Assembly: GCF_001667185.1 (NCBI RefSeq)
Contig: NZ_LZIC01000027.1
Span: 1-64,000 of the forward strand
Origin: Mycobacterium sp. 852002-50816_SCH5313054-b
Lineage (GTDB): Bacteria; Actinomycetota; Actinomycetes; Mycobacteriales; Mycobacteriaceae
DNA: 64,000 nucleotides
Reading direction: 5' to 3'
A model generated the notes under the pieces. That model did no database searches, had not been told where the DNA came from, and was given only the letters and a program-made list of their open reading frames with translations. This document shows positions 48,381 to 56,404 of this stretch, one piece after another. A program made the position numbers and the translations under genes. How positions within the stretch are numbered: position 1 is the first letter of the stretch; every line of letters starts with the position of its first letter.

Positions 48381-50561
48381 TCAACCGCCTGCTGGGTGGG
48401 TGAGGGCCCGCTGGTCGAGCCGGTACCGGATCAGCCGGGAGCTGTTGGCCACCACCGCCACCGACGAGGCGTTGTGCAGGATCGCGGCCAGCACCGGGGA
48501 CAGCGCGCCGCCCGCGCCGATGATCAGCCCGGCGGCGTTGACGGCGATGGACATGCCGTAGTTCTCGCGGATGACGTCGACGGCGCGGGCGCCCAGGTCC
48601 CGCACGTCGAGCAGGCGGTGCAGGTCGTCGTTGGCCAGCGCCACATCGGCGGTCTCGACGGCCACGTCGGTACCGGCCAGGCCCATGGCGATCCCGATGT
48701 CCGCGGCGGCCAGCGCCGGCGCGTCGTTGATGCCGTCGCCGACCATGCCGACGACGAAGCCCTCGTCCTGCAGCTCGCGCACCGTGGTGAGCTTGTCCTC
48801 CGGCATCACCTCGGCGCGCCACTCGTCGATGCCGAGCTCGGCGGCGACCACCTCGGCGATGTCGGGATGGTCACCCGTGAGCATCACGATGCGGCGAATC
48901 CCGTTGGCCCGCAACTCGTTCAGCACGTCGGCCGCCTCCGGGCGCACCTCGTCGCGCAGACTGATCAGGCCGACCAGCGTGCCGTCCACGGCGAGCAGCA
49001 GCGGCGTCTCGGCCCGCCGGCGCAGCTTGTCCACCCATTCCGAGGCCTTCTTGGACACCTTCACCTTTTCGGCGCGCAACAGCGACGGGCTGCCCAGCAG
49101 CAGGGTCCGGCCGTCGGCCCAGGTGCGCATGCCCAGGCCCACCAGCACCTCGCACTCCTCGTGCGGCGGAATGCTGATGTGGCGTTCCTCGGTGGAGCGG
49201 ATCACCGCCTCGGCCAGCGGGTGGCGGGAGTGGATCTCCGAGCTGGCCGCATAGGCCAGCACCTGCTCGGGTTGCCAATCCTTATGCAGCGCAATGATGT
49301 TGGTGACCACCGGGCGACCGACCGTCAGGGTGCCGGTCTTGTCGAACACGATCGCGTCGACCTGGCCCGCCTGTTCGAGGTGGGAGCCGCCCTTGATCAG
49401 GATGCCGCGGCGCGCGCCGTTGCCGATCGCGGCGCTGATCGCGGTTGGGGTGGCCAAACCCACCGCGCACGGGCACGCGATCAGCAGCATGGTCATCGCC
49501 CGGCGAACGTCGCCGGTGACGGCCAGGGTCAGGGCGGAAACGATGAACGACGTGGGAACGAAACGGCGGGAGAAGTTTTCGCCGACGGTCTGGATCGGCG
49601 CCCGGTCGTGCTGGGCCTCCTCGACCCGGGCGATGATGCGGCCGATGGTGGTTTGGTTGCCCACGGCGCGGGCGCGCACCACCAGCCGTCCGCGCACCAC
49701 GACCGAGCCGGCGTGCACCCGCGAGTCGACCGTGACGCTCACGGGCAGGTTTTCGCCGGTGATCGCGGACTGGTCGACGATCGCCTCGCCGTCGACCACC
49801 TCGCCGTCCACCGGTATCGCGACATGGTCGTGGACCACGACCTCGTCGCCGGTCTGCAGGCTGTCGATGGGTACCTGTATCTCTTGGTCGTCGGGCAGGC
49901 GGATCCACGCGGTGTCCTGGGTTCCGCGCAGCAGCTCGGAGATGGCCCGCCGGGTGCGTCGCAGGGTCAGGTCCTGCAGGTATTCGCCGATGTTGAGCAG
50001 CCACAGCACCGTCAGGGCGACGACATTCTCCCGCAACACCAGGCTCGCCACGGTGGCCGCCGAGACCAGCGCGTCGGTGCCCGCCCGGCCCGAGCGCAGC
50101 GAGCGCAGCGCGCCGCGCAGGAACGGGTAGCCGGTGAAGACCGTGACGCCGGTGGCGAACAGCCGGCCGCTCGGGCCGAGCAGCGGCGGACGGGCGAACA
50201 CGTAGCGGCGCACGCCGAGCAGGGCCAGCGCTGCGCCGCCGATCACCATGCGCAGCACGTCGGTGTTGCGGATCTCCGACGAATGCGGCACGCGCGCCGG
50301 GATCAGCTCGGCGGCGACGTGCGCGGCACCGCCGATCGCGTCCAGCACCGAGGGGCGATCGCAGCGCCGGGGCGAATACCAGACCACCACCGAGCCGGTG
50401 CGCGGGTAGGCGTGCACGGCGCGCACCCCCTGCTGCTTGGCGACGGCCTCCTCGACCGCCACGGCACGACGGGAGTCGCCGCGGACCCACCCGACCGACA
50501 CCCGCATGCGCCCCGCCGCATCCGAAAGCACATGCAGCGCAAGGTCTTCGGCCACTGTCAA
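48381..50561 (-). CDS. ctpC: CtpC, zinc/manganese P1B-type ATPase
   Basis: A 726-residue efflux pump. The N-terminal 90 residues are a degenerate metal-binding fold without a CxxC pair. Then come ITGENLPV (actuator), LLIACPCAVGLATP (intramembrane CPC metal site), FDKTGTLTVGRP (phosphorylated Asp) and GDGINDAPAL. In M. tuberculosis CtpC expels zinc with its partner PacL1, protecting against zinc poisoning in macrophages, and has also been reported to move manganese. TTG 50561 or GTG 50555 is the start. It follows pacL1 by four bases. Confidence 0.95.
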   Translation of the reverse strand: MTVAEDLALHVLSDAAGRMRVSVGWVRGDSRRAVAVEEAVAKQQGVRAVHAYPRTGSVVVWYSPRRCDRPSVLDAIGGAAHVAAELIPARVPHSSEIRNTDVLRMVIGGAALALLGVRRYVFARPPLLGPSGRLFATGVTVFTGYPFLRGALRSLRSGRAGTDALVSAATVASLVLRENVVALTVLWLLNIGEYLQDLTLRRTRRAISELLRGTQDTAWIRLPDDQEIQVPIDSLQTGDEVVVHDHVAIPVDGEVVDGEAIVDQSAITGENLPVSVTVDSRVHAGSVVVRGRLVVRARAVGNQTTIGRIIARVEEAQHDRAPIQTVGENFSRRFVPTSFIVSALTLAVTGDVRRAMTMLLIACPCAVGLATPTAISAAIGNGARRGILIKGGSHLEQAGQVDAIVFDKTGTLTVGRPVVTNIIALHKDWQPEQVLAYAASSEIHSRHPLAEAVIRSTEERHISIPPHEECEVLVGLGMRTWADGRTLLLGSPSLLRAEKVKVSKKASEWVDKLRRRAETPLLLAVDGTLVGLISLRDEVRPEAADVLNELRANGIRRIVMLTGDHPDIAEVVAAELGIDEWRAEVMPEDKLTTVRELQDEGFVVGMVGDGINDAPALAAADIGIAMGLAGTDVAVETADVALANDDLHRLLDVRDLGARAVDVIRENYGMSIAVNAAGLIIGAGGALSPVLAAILHNASSVAVVANSSRLIRYRLDQRALTHPAGG

Positions 50562-50565
50562 GCGA

Positions 50566-50847
50566 TCAGTGCTCGTGCTCGTGGGCGTCGGCGACCGCGG
50601 GCGTCGGCGCCTCTTCGCCGATGCGTTCGCGGGCCTCGGCCATCACGTCGGCGAGCTTGAGGCGCGCCGACTCGGCGGCCTCCTCGGCCTTGCGGGTGCC
50701 GCGCAGCCCGAGCTCCGCCGCCGACACCGCCGTCTCGTGCAGCGGCGCCTTGGCCATGGCCTTGCGCACCACCTCGTAGGCCGTCACGCCGACCAGGCCG
50801 GTGACCACCGTGCCCGCCGCCTTCGCCAAGAGCCCATACCCCGCCAT
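50566..50847 (-). CDS. pacL1: PacL1, P-ATPase-associated DUF1490 membrane protein
   Basis: A 93-residue protein: a short glycine-rich membrane segment (LAKAAGTVVTGLVGVTAYEV) near the N-terminus, a long charged helix and a C-terminal metal-binding tail DAHEHEH. It matches Rv3269 in size and position. In M. tuberculosis PacL1 stabilises CtpC in membrane platforms and binds zinc through its acidic-histidine tail. ATG 50847 has AGGAGG-type sequence upstream. It is cotranscribed with ctpC; a perfect palindrome 60 bases upstream is a probable metal-sensor operator. Confidence 0.92.
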   Translation of the reverse strand: MAGYGLLAKAAGTVVTGLVGVTAYEVVRKAMAKAPLHETAVSAAELGLRGTRKAEEAAESARLKLADVMAEARERIGEEAPTPAVADAHEHEH

Positions 50848-50906
50848 CGCCGCAACCCTCCTGTCCTCGCCGCCTCAGCCCATGCTTGCACGACGTTAAC
50901 ATCGCG

Positions 50907-50924
50907 ATATTGCTATATCAATAT
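50907..50924. promoter_or_regulatory. palindrome upstream of pacL1-ctpC, probable ArsR-type operator
   Basis: ATATTG-CTATAT-CAATAT is a perfect 6-bp inverted repeat with a 6-base AT centre, 60-77 bases before the pacL1 ATG. Its form fits operators of ArsR/SmtB metal sensors, and it overlaps plausible -10 elements. The regulator is not encoded nearby. Confidence 0.6.
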
Positions 50925-51070
50925 GGATCCGGACGCCTTTCAACGCTGGGCCGCGGCCCGTTGGCCAAACCGTTGTCGCTGGCGGGGTAGCCCGCACTGC
51001 GTTCCGAGGGTTGGGGTCGGGCTGTGGGCCAATATCGCGCGGGAACAGCTAAATCCGGATCGCCCGGGGC

Positions 51071-51104
51071 CACTGTTCCCTCACTTCGCAGTGAGGGAAC
51101 AGTG
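51071..51104. terminator. perfect 15-bp hairpin at the edge of the HEPN cassette
   Basis: CACTGTTCCCTCACT (51071-51085) pairs exactly with 51090-51104, leaving a 4-base loop TCGC. It sits about 110 bases beyond the 3' end of the HEPN gene and upstream of pacL1, so it could end the cassette transcript. No U-tract follows, common for mycobacterial hairpins; it may also be an insertion scar. Confidence 0.6.
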
Positions 51105-51212
51105 AGCGATTCGGGTGCCAACAGGCTGGGGCCTCCGTCGCCGCCCGACGTCGAGCCCCATCGATGATCCCTGAGCGCACTCGACGCCGCGTCGTGCCTG
51201 CGCGACAGTAGG

Positions 51213-52088
51213 TTAGCTCAAGCGGCCGGCGCGAGATGCGAAAGCATTACGTACAACCAGGAACGCCAAATATGCGGTGTGTCGAAGGGGGGCACTTCCC
51301 GCCGCTCGACTACTGGCGATGTCGCCCTCGGACCTGAATGCGCGCCAGAGGGCCGTGAAAGTGGCTCCATCGGACGACCAGTCGCCCAGCAATAAGCCTG
51401 CATTGAGCCATTCATTAAGGATGCTCTCGAAAAGAATCTGGTTATAGGCGCGGACGGTCGCAGCGATAACACCGACTATCTCATGAATCGCGGCTGGAGA
51501 TCCGAAAGATATCCAGCTTCCCGACGGCACCCCGAGGGCCTTCGCACCCCGTGTCGAGACATAACCACCTGCATGTACAGCTGCATGGCGAATGTGGCAG
51601 ATACGTTCGAACTCCGTCAGTAAGACTTCCACTGATATCACGCTCTTCAGATCTACCCCCCCAATCTTCTTGGTCCACGTCATTACCTTCGACCTGCTCG
51701 AAAAACTCTCACTATCGAGCATGCCCCTGACTGCATCTGCCACGGAGCCCGTGAAAACGAACTCCATCCGGGTCTCAAGGGGTTGAACCCGCTCAGCGCA
51801 ACACGGGCATATCTTGACAACATCCGTCAAAATGGATCGGAAGTAGTCCTCCGCCGCGGACACTGCCGAGGAACTAAGGATGAGCCCGTGCTGCGTGCGC
51901 CAATCTGCAGCTGAGTTCGCGGCAAGCTGAGTTACGACTAGCAGCGCGTCGAAAGCTACATCGATTGGTGAGCGATAATCACCTTCACCACGATTTGTTA
52001 AAAATGCAGCATCTGTCAATCGTGTCGAGGCCCCCGGTCCCACTGGCGACGCCGATGCGAGACACACCTGGGGGAAAGCATGCGGCAT
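51213..52088 (-). CDS. HEPN-like protein of an AT-rich two-gene cassette
   Basis: A 291-residue mostly helical protein. Residues 167-172 read RHAAVH in the context FERICHIRHAAVHAGGYVS, matching the HEPN ribonuclease motif Rx4-6H as seen in RiboL-PSP/MAE-type HEPN proteins. CPCC at residues 94-97 could bind a metal. I do not recognise the exact family; the HEPN call rests on this motif and helical context. ATG 52088 overlaps the upstream ATPase stop as TAATG, so the two are translationally coupled. GC is visibly lower than in neighbours, a sign of transfer. It is probably an RNase effector or toxin, by inference. Confidence 0.6.
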   Translation of the reverse strand: MPHAFPQVCLASASPVGPGASTRLTDAAFLTNRGEGDYRSPIDVAFDALLVVTQLAANSAADWRTQHGLILSSSAVSAAEDYFRSILTDVVKICPCCAERVQPLETRMEFVFTGSVADAVRGMLDSESFSSRSKVMTWTKKIGGVDLKSVISVEVLLTEFERICHIRHAAVHAGGYVSTRGAKALGVPSGSWISFGSPAAIHEIVGVIAATVRAYNQILFESILNEWLNAGLLLGDWSSDGATFTALWRAFRSEGDIASSRAAGSAPLRHTAYLAFLVVRNAFASRAGRLS

Positions 52089-53779
52089 TACAAGGTCACA
52101 AATTCATCCGCGCGGACCTTGATTCGTGCCGCCCACGTTCTGCCGATGCTAGGAACGGTTCGAAGTTGTACCCCTGCGTCGTCAAAAATAATGTCTTGGA
52201 CCGTGCGTAGGTTGGTCAACTCCAATATTCGTTCGAGTTTTATCGGTGTGAGATGAAGGCTTTCGAGTGGCGATGACAGCAATTCGATATATACGGATTG
52301 CTCTGTAAGCGCTGTTCCGCACTTGTAGCAGAAAACGGAGTCTTCGGAGATGCGGGGACTGTGACACTTCGGGCACGGGGAGAGATTCAGGCGGCATCGT
52401 TCGCTTTGCGCAGGGTTTAACACACCTACGGGTTGGCGCCGCACGAAGTCATCCGCACTCTGCCTCCGCAATGCGATCAAATGGTCCTCGATGGACGGCG
52501 TCCGCGGCAACGCTAGTGCATTGTCGGCAATCAGAAGCGATGTATGGATTTGGACCTTTTCATATCGGTCCCTTCCTCGTGAGACGGATCCAAGACGTCG
52601 GACCACTCCGGCGTACTCCATGAGAGAAACAACCTGGCTAAGATCTGCATCCCATGGCTGAGCAATTGCGACTCCGATGTACTTAGCGCTTTGCTTTCCG
52701 CGTTGCCGGTTGGTCTCACGGATAGAGGCAATCATGCTATCCTGTACCTCTCGGCCTACCTGAATGAAATTCTCGTATCGCGGCAATTTGCGTGAGACTT
52801 CATCGAACAGCGAGCGCACTCGTACCGCATTCTCGCGTATTGCTTCTTGAACCTTTCGAAGCGTCGGCGGTGCGAAGGTTACCGCCTCGTCGTCTTCGTC
52901 GGTATCACCAATTGAGTCGGACAGGATATTTAGGAAGTTGCGCGGCAGCCCGAAGGAAGCATACGCAGCGAGATCTACTAGTTCTTGGCGTACAGAACCT
53001 TGGAGGTTTTGCGGGTAGCGTGCGGCAAAGATTGCGCGCATCGTCGCCAGGTAACTGGGTGAGTCGGTTCGAATCCAAACCTCAATCTCTTCGGCCTCGT
53101 GGCCAACATTGAAATATGGACTATAGGAAGTCACCCCAGGGTAGATCGCAGCTTTGCATGCGACAGCTCGGGACCGTAAAGCACGAAACACTTCAAAGAA
53201 TTCGCGTTGTTGTTGCTGCATAAAAGCGTGCGCCGCGTCATCCATGAGTAGCACTGCGCGCGATCGACCCATCGTTTCGCTCCAGCCCTCAATCATCGTT
53301 AGCAATTCAGCCGGCGCGATTGCCCTAGGCACGAATTTTGGAGTCTGACCTATCAATGTTTGCAGCTCATTGACGAACCGTTGGCCATCGCTAGCTAACT
53401 TACGGAGATCTGTCGGGCAATCAGTATCCGCACTTTCTGCCAATGCAATTATGATTTTGTAAATCAACCATTGTCTAAAATATTCGAGCGCACGCTCGGA
53501 GCGCAGCATTACGGGTTCAAGTGCGAGATGTTGCGAATAGTTAATATATGCTACGAGAACGTTATCGCTTCCGCGAAGTTTGAAATAGGCGCGCTTCAGG
53601 TAGTTCGACTTGCCCGATCCTCGTGGCCCCTTCAGTAGCTTCGGCCCTGGACCTGTCAACCGACGCAAGATCGACTCATCTCCTGGCACCTCTGCAGTGA
53701 GTCGTGCGAGATCAGCTTCCGACAGATCTTCGGCCCGGAGCGTGTACAGAGCGTCAAGATCAAGATCCACATCGGCCAT
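52088..53779 (-). CDS. ORC/Cdc6-like P-loop ATPase with zinc ribbon and HhH
   Basis: A 563-residue protein. Walker A is GPRGSGKS (residues 51-58), Walker B is VLLMDD (176-181), and GLPRNFLNIL (277-286) looks like the sensor-2 motif of ORC/Cdc6-type AAA+ ATPases. A middle region resembles a winged helix. A zinc ribbon follows with Cys469, Cys472, Cys484 and Cys487, and the C-terminus has a helix-hairpin-helix (VPSIGRTWAARI, 542-553), both likely nucleic-acid contacts. First gene of the cassette, ahead of the HEPN gene. It replaces nothing known in M. tuberculosis at this place. Probably a sensor or regulator; role inferred. Confidence 0.75.
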   Translation of the reverse strand: MADVDLDLDALYTLRAEDLSEADLARLTAEVPGDESILRRLTGPGPKLLKGPRGSGKSNYLKRAYFKLRGSDNVLVAYINYSQHLALEPVMLRSERALEYFRQWLIYKIIIALAESADTDCPTDLRKLASDGQRFVNELQTLIGQTPKFVPRAIAPAELLTMIEGWSETMGRSRAVLLMDDAAHAFMQQQQREFFEVFRALRSRAVACKAAIYPGVTSYSPYFNVGHEAEEIEVWIRTDSPSYLATMRAIFAARYPQNLQGSVRQELVDLAAYASFGLPRNFLNILSDSIGDTDEDDEAVTFAPPTLRKVQEAIRENAVRVRSLFDEVSRKLPRYENFIQVGREVQDSMIASIRETNRQRGKQSAKYIGVAIAQPWDADLSQVVSLMEYAGVVRRLGSVSRGRDRYEKVQIHTSLLIADNALALPRTPSIEDHLIALRRQSADDFVRRQPVGVLNPAQSERCRLNLSPCPKCHSPRISEDSVFCYKCGTALTEQSVYIELLSSPLESLHLTPIKLERILELTNLRTVQDIIFDDAGVQLRTVPSIGRTWAARIKVRADEFVTL

Positions 53780-53787
53780 GAGGCAAT

Positions 53788-53806
53788 GCTAATGATAATG
53801 AAGTTC
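53788..53806 (-). promoter_or_regulatory. promoter region of the cassette with a Fur-box-like sequence
   Basis: The 19 bases 53788-53806 match the E. coli Fur box at 14 of 19 positions (contained core TAATGATAATGA on the plus strand). On the minus strand the same bases supply TATCAT (53797-53792), a TANNNT -10 element 13 bases before the ATG at 53779, so the transcript would be almost leaderless. Mycobacterial Fur/Zur boxes differ in detail, hence low confidence. Confidence 0.35.
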
Positions 53807-54137
53807 GCCAGGCTGAATCCCCCACGGCACGTTGAGGCCGACTTCGCCGGCCGATGAAACACTCACGTCACCACACCCTCGATACCGCGCTACTGTTCGC
53901 CGGCCTTCGCCACCCGGTCGGCCGGCAGGTATGCCCTGGGCGCCGCGCCCACTGCGCCGGCTGGTTGTAATAACCACGCGGCCGCCATGCCCAACGCATC
54001 GCACGCGGCACCCGCGGCGCGCGCCGCGGAACGCTAGGCCGGCCGCACCGTCTGTGGCCATCCCGCCCCACCGAACTGCTTGGCCCCGTTCCGACCCGAC
54101 CAAGAGCCGCGACCCTTCTGGCTGCCATCCGCGTTGT
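53807..54137. other. junction region between cassette and Rv3268-like gene
   Basis: About 330 GC-rich bases without a supported gene. On the minus strand a 46-codon stretch (MAAAWLLQPAGAVGAAPRAY within it) ending in TAG near 53898 reads like the C-terminal remnant of a protein, but a stop codon precedes it and no start is convincing. Probably the old flank of the inserted cassette. I see no tRNA or clear att repeat here. Confidence 0.4.
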
Positions 54138-54866
54138 TCAGAGAACCCGGGTGACCTTTTCCGTCTCGACCCTGCGGGGCAGCGCCCCCGGATCGGGATT
54201 GGCCACCTGCACCAGCGACGCGCCGACGGCCAGGATCGCCAGCAGGCCGTCCACCAGATCGCCGGGTCGCGTCCAGGACGCGCTGGACAGCACCCGGTCC
54301 GTGGCCGTCAATCCCCGTGCGGTGGCGGATCTTTGGCAGTCGGCCAGGACCTCGTCGACGGATCGCCCGGCCAGCGCCGGACCGGGCCGCCCCTCGCCGA
54401 CGATCTGGTCGCCGTGCACCCGCACGGCGGTGGCGTAGTCGGTGACGCCGATCGGCAGGTCCGGTGCCGGGCGGCCGAACGGGTCCAGCGACAGCACGGC
54501 CACCTCGGCGGCGCCGGTACCGTCGGCCTCGTCCAGCCGTTCCTCGCTGCACAGGGCCACATCCGCATTCGGGTGGGTCGAGCCCGCGTCGAGCACCGCC
54601 TCGGCGCCGATCCACCACACCCCGAACAGCACCGCCGCCGTCTGCCAGTGCGCCGGCAGCAGGATCGCGACCCGGCTCGCCGGCCCGGCGCCCATCTCGT
54701 CGCGCAACAGGTTGCCGGTCTTGGCGGCCCAGTTGGCCAGTGTGGCGGCGGACAATTCGATGCGCTCGCCGCCGGCGTCGTCGTAGTAGGTGATGCGCGG
54801 GCCGACCGGGTCGGCCCGCAACAACGGATCCAGGATGGCCCCGGCCAGCGTGCTCAGTTGATGCAC
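54138..54866 (-). CDS. TIGR03089-family protein (Rv3268-like)
   Basis: A 242-residue protein, GTG 54866 start (VHQLSTLAGAILDPLLRADP). The family looks like an isolated N-terminal part of AMP-forming acyl-CoA synthetases: RITYYDDAGGERIELSAATL, WAAKTGNLLRDEMGAGPASR and VAILLPAHWQTAAVLFGVWW, but the ATP-binding loop and C-terminal domain are missing, so enzymatic activity is doubtful. It overlaps the lcp1 end by 13 bases on the same strand. The open frame extends much further upstream inside lcp1, without meaning. Function unknown. Confidence 0.82.
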   Translation of the reverse strand: MHQLSTLAGAILDPLLRADPVGPRITYYDDAGGERIELSAATLANWAAKTGNLLRDEMGAGPASRVAILLPAHWQTAAVLFGVWWIGAEAVLDAGSTHPNADVALCSEERLDEADGTGAAEVAVLSLDPFGRPAPDLPIGVTDYATAVRVHGDQIVGEGRPGPALAGRSVDEVLADCQRSATARGLTATDRVLSSASWTRPGDLVDGLLAILAVGASLVQVANPDPGALPRRVETEKVTRVL

Positions 54867-56326
54867 TCGGGCTTGTCGGACCCGGCGGTCAGGATCGGCG
54901 ACGGCGGCGGAACATTCGGGTCGACCCCGGCGGCCGCGTTCGATACCCGGGCGGACACGGCGGGACCACCGCCGCCGGAGAGGCCCGAGCCCGGCCCGGT
55001 GTAGTCGTTGGCCAGCACCACCCGGACCGAGCCTGCCGCGAGGGACGGGTCGGCGATCACGGGCAACCCGCCCAGCTCCTTGGCGACCTGCTGGGCGCCC
55101 AGGTCGTCGGTCTTGGCGGCGCGCACCTGGCTGCTCTTCACGTGGCCGCCGTCGTTGTTTCCGACGGTGCCGGCGGCAAATCCCTTGGAGCTCAACACCT
55201 CTGACACCGCGGCCGCCAGGCCGTTGATGTCGGTGTCGTTGACCACGCTGGCGGTGGTCTTCGCCGGGGTGTAGGCCAGTTCCTCGGTCTTGCCCTGGGC
55301 CTGGTCGTGCAGCAGGCCTGCCACCCAGTCCTGCACCTGATGCGGGTCCACCCGCACCACGCTCTGCATGCCGTCGTCGCTCCAGCCGGCCCCGTCGAGC
55401 ACCGGGATGGTGGCGAACGCGACGTTGCCGCCGGCCAGCTTCTGCATCTGCTGGACGAAATCCATGACGTCCCAACCCGAGGAGATCACCACAGAGCGCT
55501 GGACGGCCGCCTCGAGGCGCCGCAGGGTGGTGGGGCTGGACAGCGTCTTGCCGGAGATGACCCGGTGGGCCAGCGACGCCATCACCACCTGTTGACGCAC
55601 CACGCGGTCCAGGTCTCCGCGCGGCAGGTCGTGGCGCTGGCGCACGAAGCTCAGCGCCTCGGGGCCGTCGAGTTTTTGCTGCCCGGCGGGGAAGTCGGCA
55701 CCCGAAAGCGGCTCGAACACGGGCTGTTTGAGGCAGACGTCGACACCGCCGAGCGCGTCGGTGATCAACGCGAAACCGAGCAGGCCGATCTCGGCGTAGT
55801 GGTCGACGGTGACGCCGGTGAGGTCGGCGACGGTCTTGATCAGGGCCTCGCGGCCGGCCTCGGTGCCCTGGGCCGCCGCTTCGGTCGCGGAGGCACCGGC
55901 CTGGACGAGGGTGGCGCGTTTGGCCTCCCTGGTCTGGCCGTACACGCCGTTGATCTTCGTCTTGCCCAGGCCGGGCGCCGCGACGTAGGAGTCCCGCGGA
56001 ATCGAGATCGCGGTGGCCGACCTCCCGTTGTTCGGTATCCGGATCAGGATGATCGTGTCGGTGTTGGTCGCTTCCTCGTCCCCGGCCCGCAGGCTGGCCA
56101 GCTCCTCCTGGGACAGGGGGTTGCCGTGGGCGTCGGTGCGGCTGTCCAGACCGACCAGCAGGATGTCGATCGCGCCGTCGTCGCCGCCCTTGCCCAGCGA
56201 GGGCGCGGACATGTGGAAGATGCCGTCCTCGAAGGCGCGCACGTTGCCCCACGCCATTCCGGTGCCGACGACGACCGCGACGGTCAGCACAGCGGCAACC
56301 ACACGAACCACACGTTGCACAGGCAT
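54854..56326 (-). CDS. lcp1: Lcp1, LytR-CpsA-Psr arabinogalactan-peptidoglycan ligase
   Basis: A 490-residue envelope protein. One N-terminal membrane helix (VVRVVAAVLTVAVVVGTGMA) is followed by an LCP domain: ILLVGLDSRTDA, TDTIILIRI, ATAISIPRDSYVA with the key Arg, GLGKTKINGVYGQ and LSFVRQRHDLPRGDLDRVVR. The LytR_C domain is near residues 340-440, and a Pro/Ser-rich tail ends it. In mycobacteria Lcp1 (Rv3267) joins arabinogalactan to peptidoglycan. It diverges from rmlD, which makes the linker sugar, across 78 bases. ATG or GTG near 56326. Confidence 0.94.
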   Translation of the reverse strand: MPVQRVVRVVAAVLTVAVVVGTGMAWGNVRAFEDGIFHMSAPSLGKGGDDGAIDILLVGLDSRTDAHGNPLSQEELASLRAGDEEATNTDTIILIRIPNNGRSATAISIPRDSYVAAPGLGKTKINGVYGQTREAKRATLVQAGASATEAAAQGTEAGREALIKTVADLTGVTVDHYAEIGLLGFALITDALGGVDVCLKQPVFEPLSGADFPAGQQKLDGPEALSFVRQRHDLPRGDLDRVVRQQVVMASLAHRVISGKTLSSPTTLRRLEAAVQRSVVISSGWDVMDFVQQMQKLAGGNVAFATIPVLDGAGWSDDGMQSVVRVDPHQVQDWVAGLLHDQAQGKTEELAYTPAKTTASVVNDTDINGLAAAVSEVLSSKGFAAGTVGNNDGGHVKSSQVRAAKTDDLGAQQVAKELGGLPVIADPSLAAGSVRVVLANDYTGPGSGLSGGGGPAVSARVSNAAAGVDPNVPPPSPILTAGSDKPECIN

Positions 56327-56404
56327 CCCAATAGGTTACTTGCGACACAGCGGCTTCGCGGGTAGCCGGGGGCGGCGTGCCTGGGCCGTGCCACACTCGA
56401 CGAC

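Larger units (their letters stand above)
50848..51212. other. regulatory region between pacL1 and the HEPN cassette
   Basis: About 365 bases without a convincing gene. It holds the pacL1 promoter with the ATATTG/CAATAT palindrome, and a perfect hairpin at 51071-51104. Base composition changes near 51200, which probably marks the left end of the AT-richer cassette. An open frame of 67 codons at 50918-51121 is not supported. Confidence 0.6.

Noticed and set aside
50918-51121. 67-codon minus-strand frame upstream of pacL1
   Set aside because: It covers the perfect hairpin, has no ribosome site and no recognisable similarity.
53789-54103. 104-codon minus-strand frame beside the cassette
   Set aside because: Composition is Arg/Gly-rich mirror type, no start signal; at most remnant sequence.
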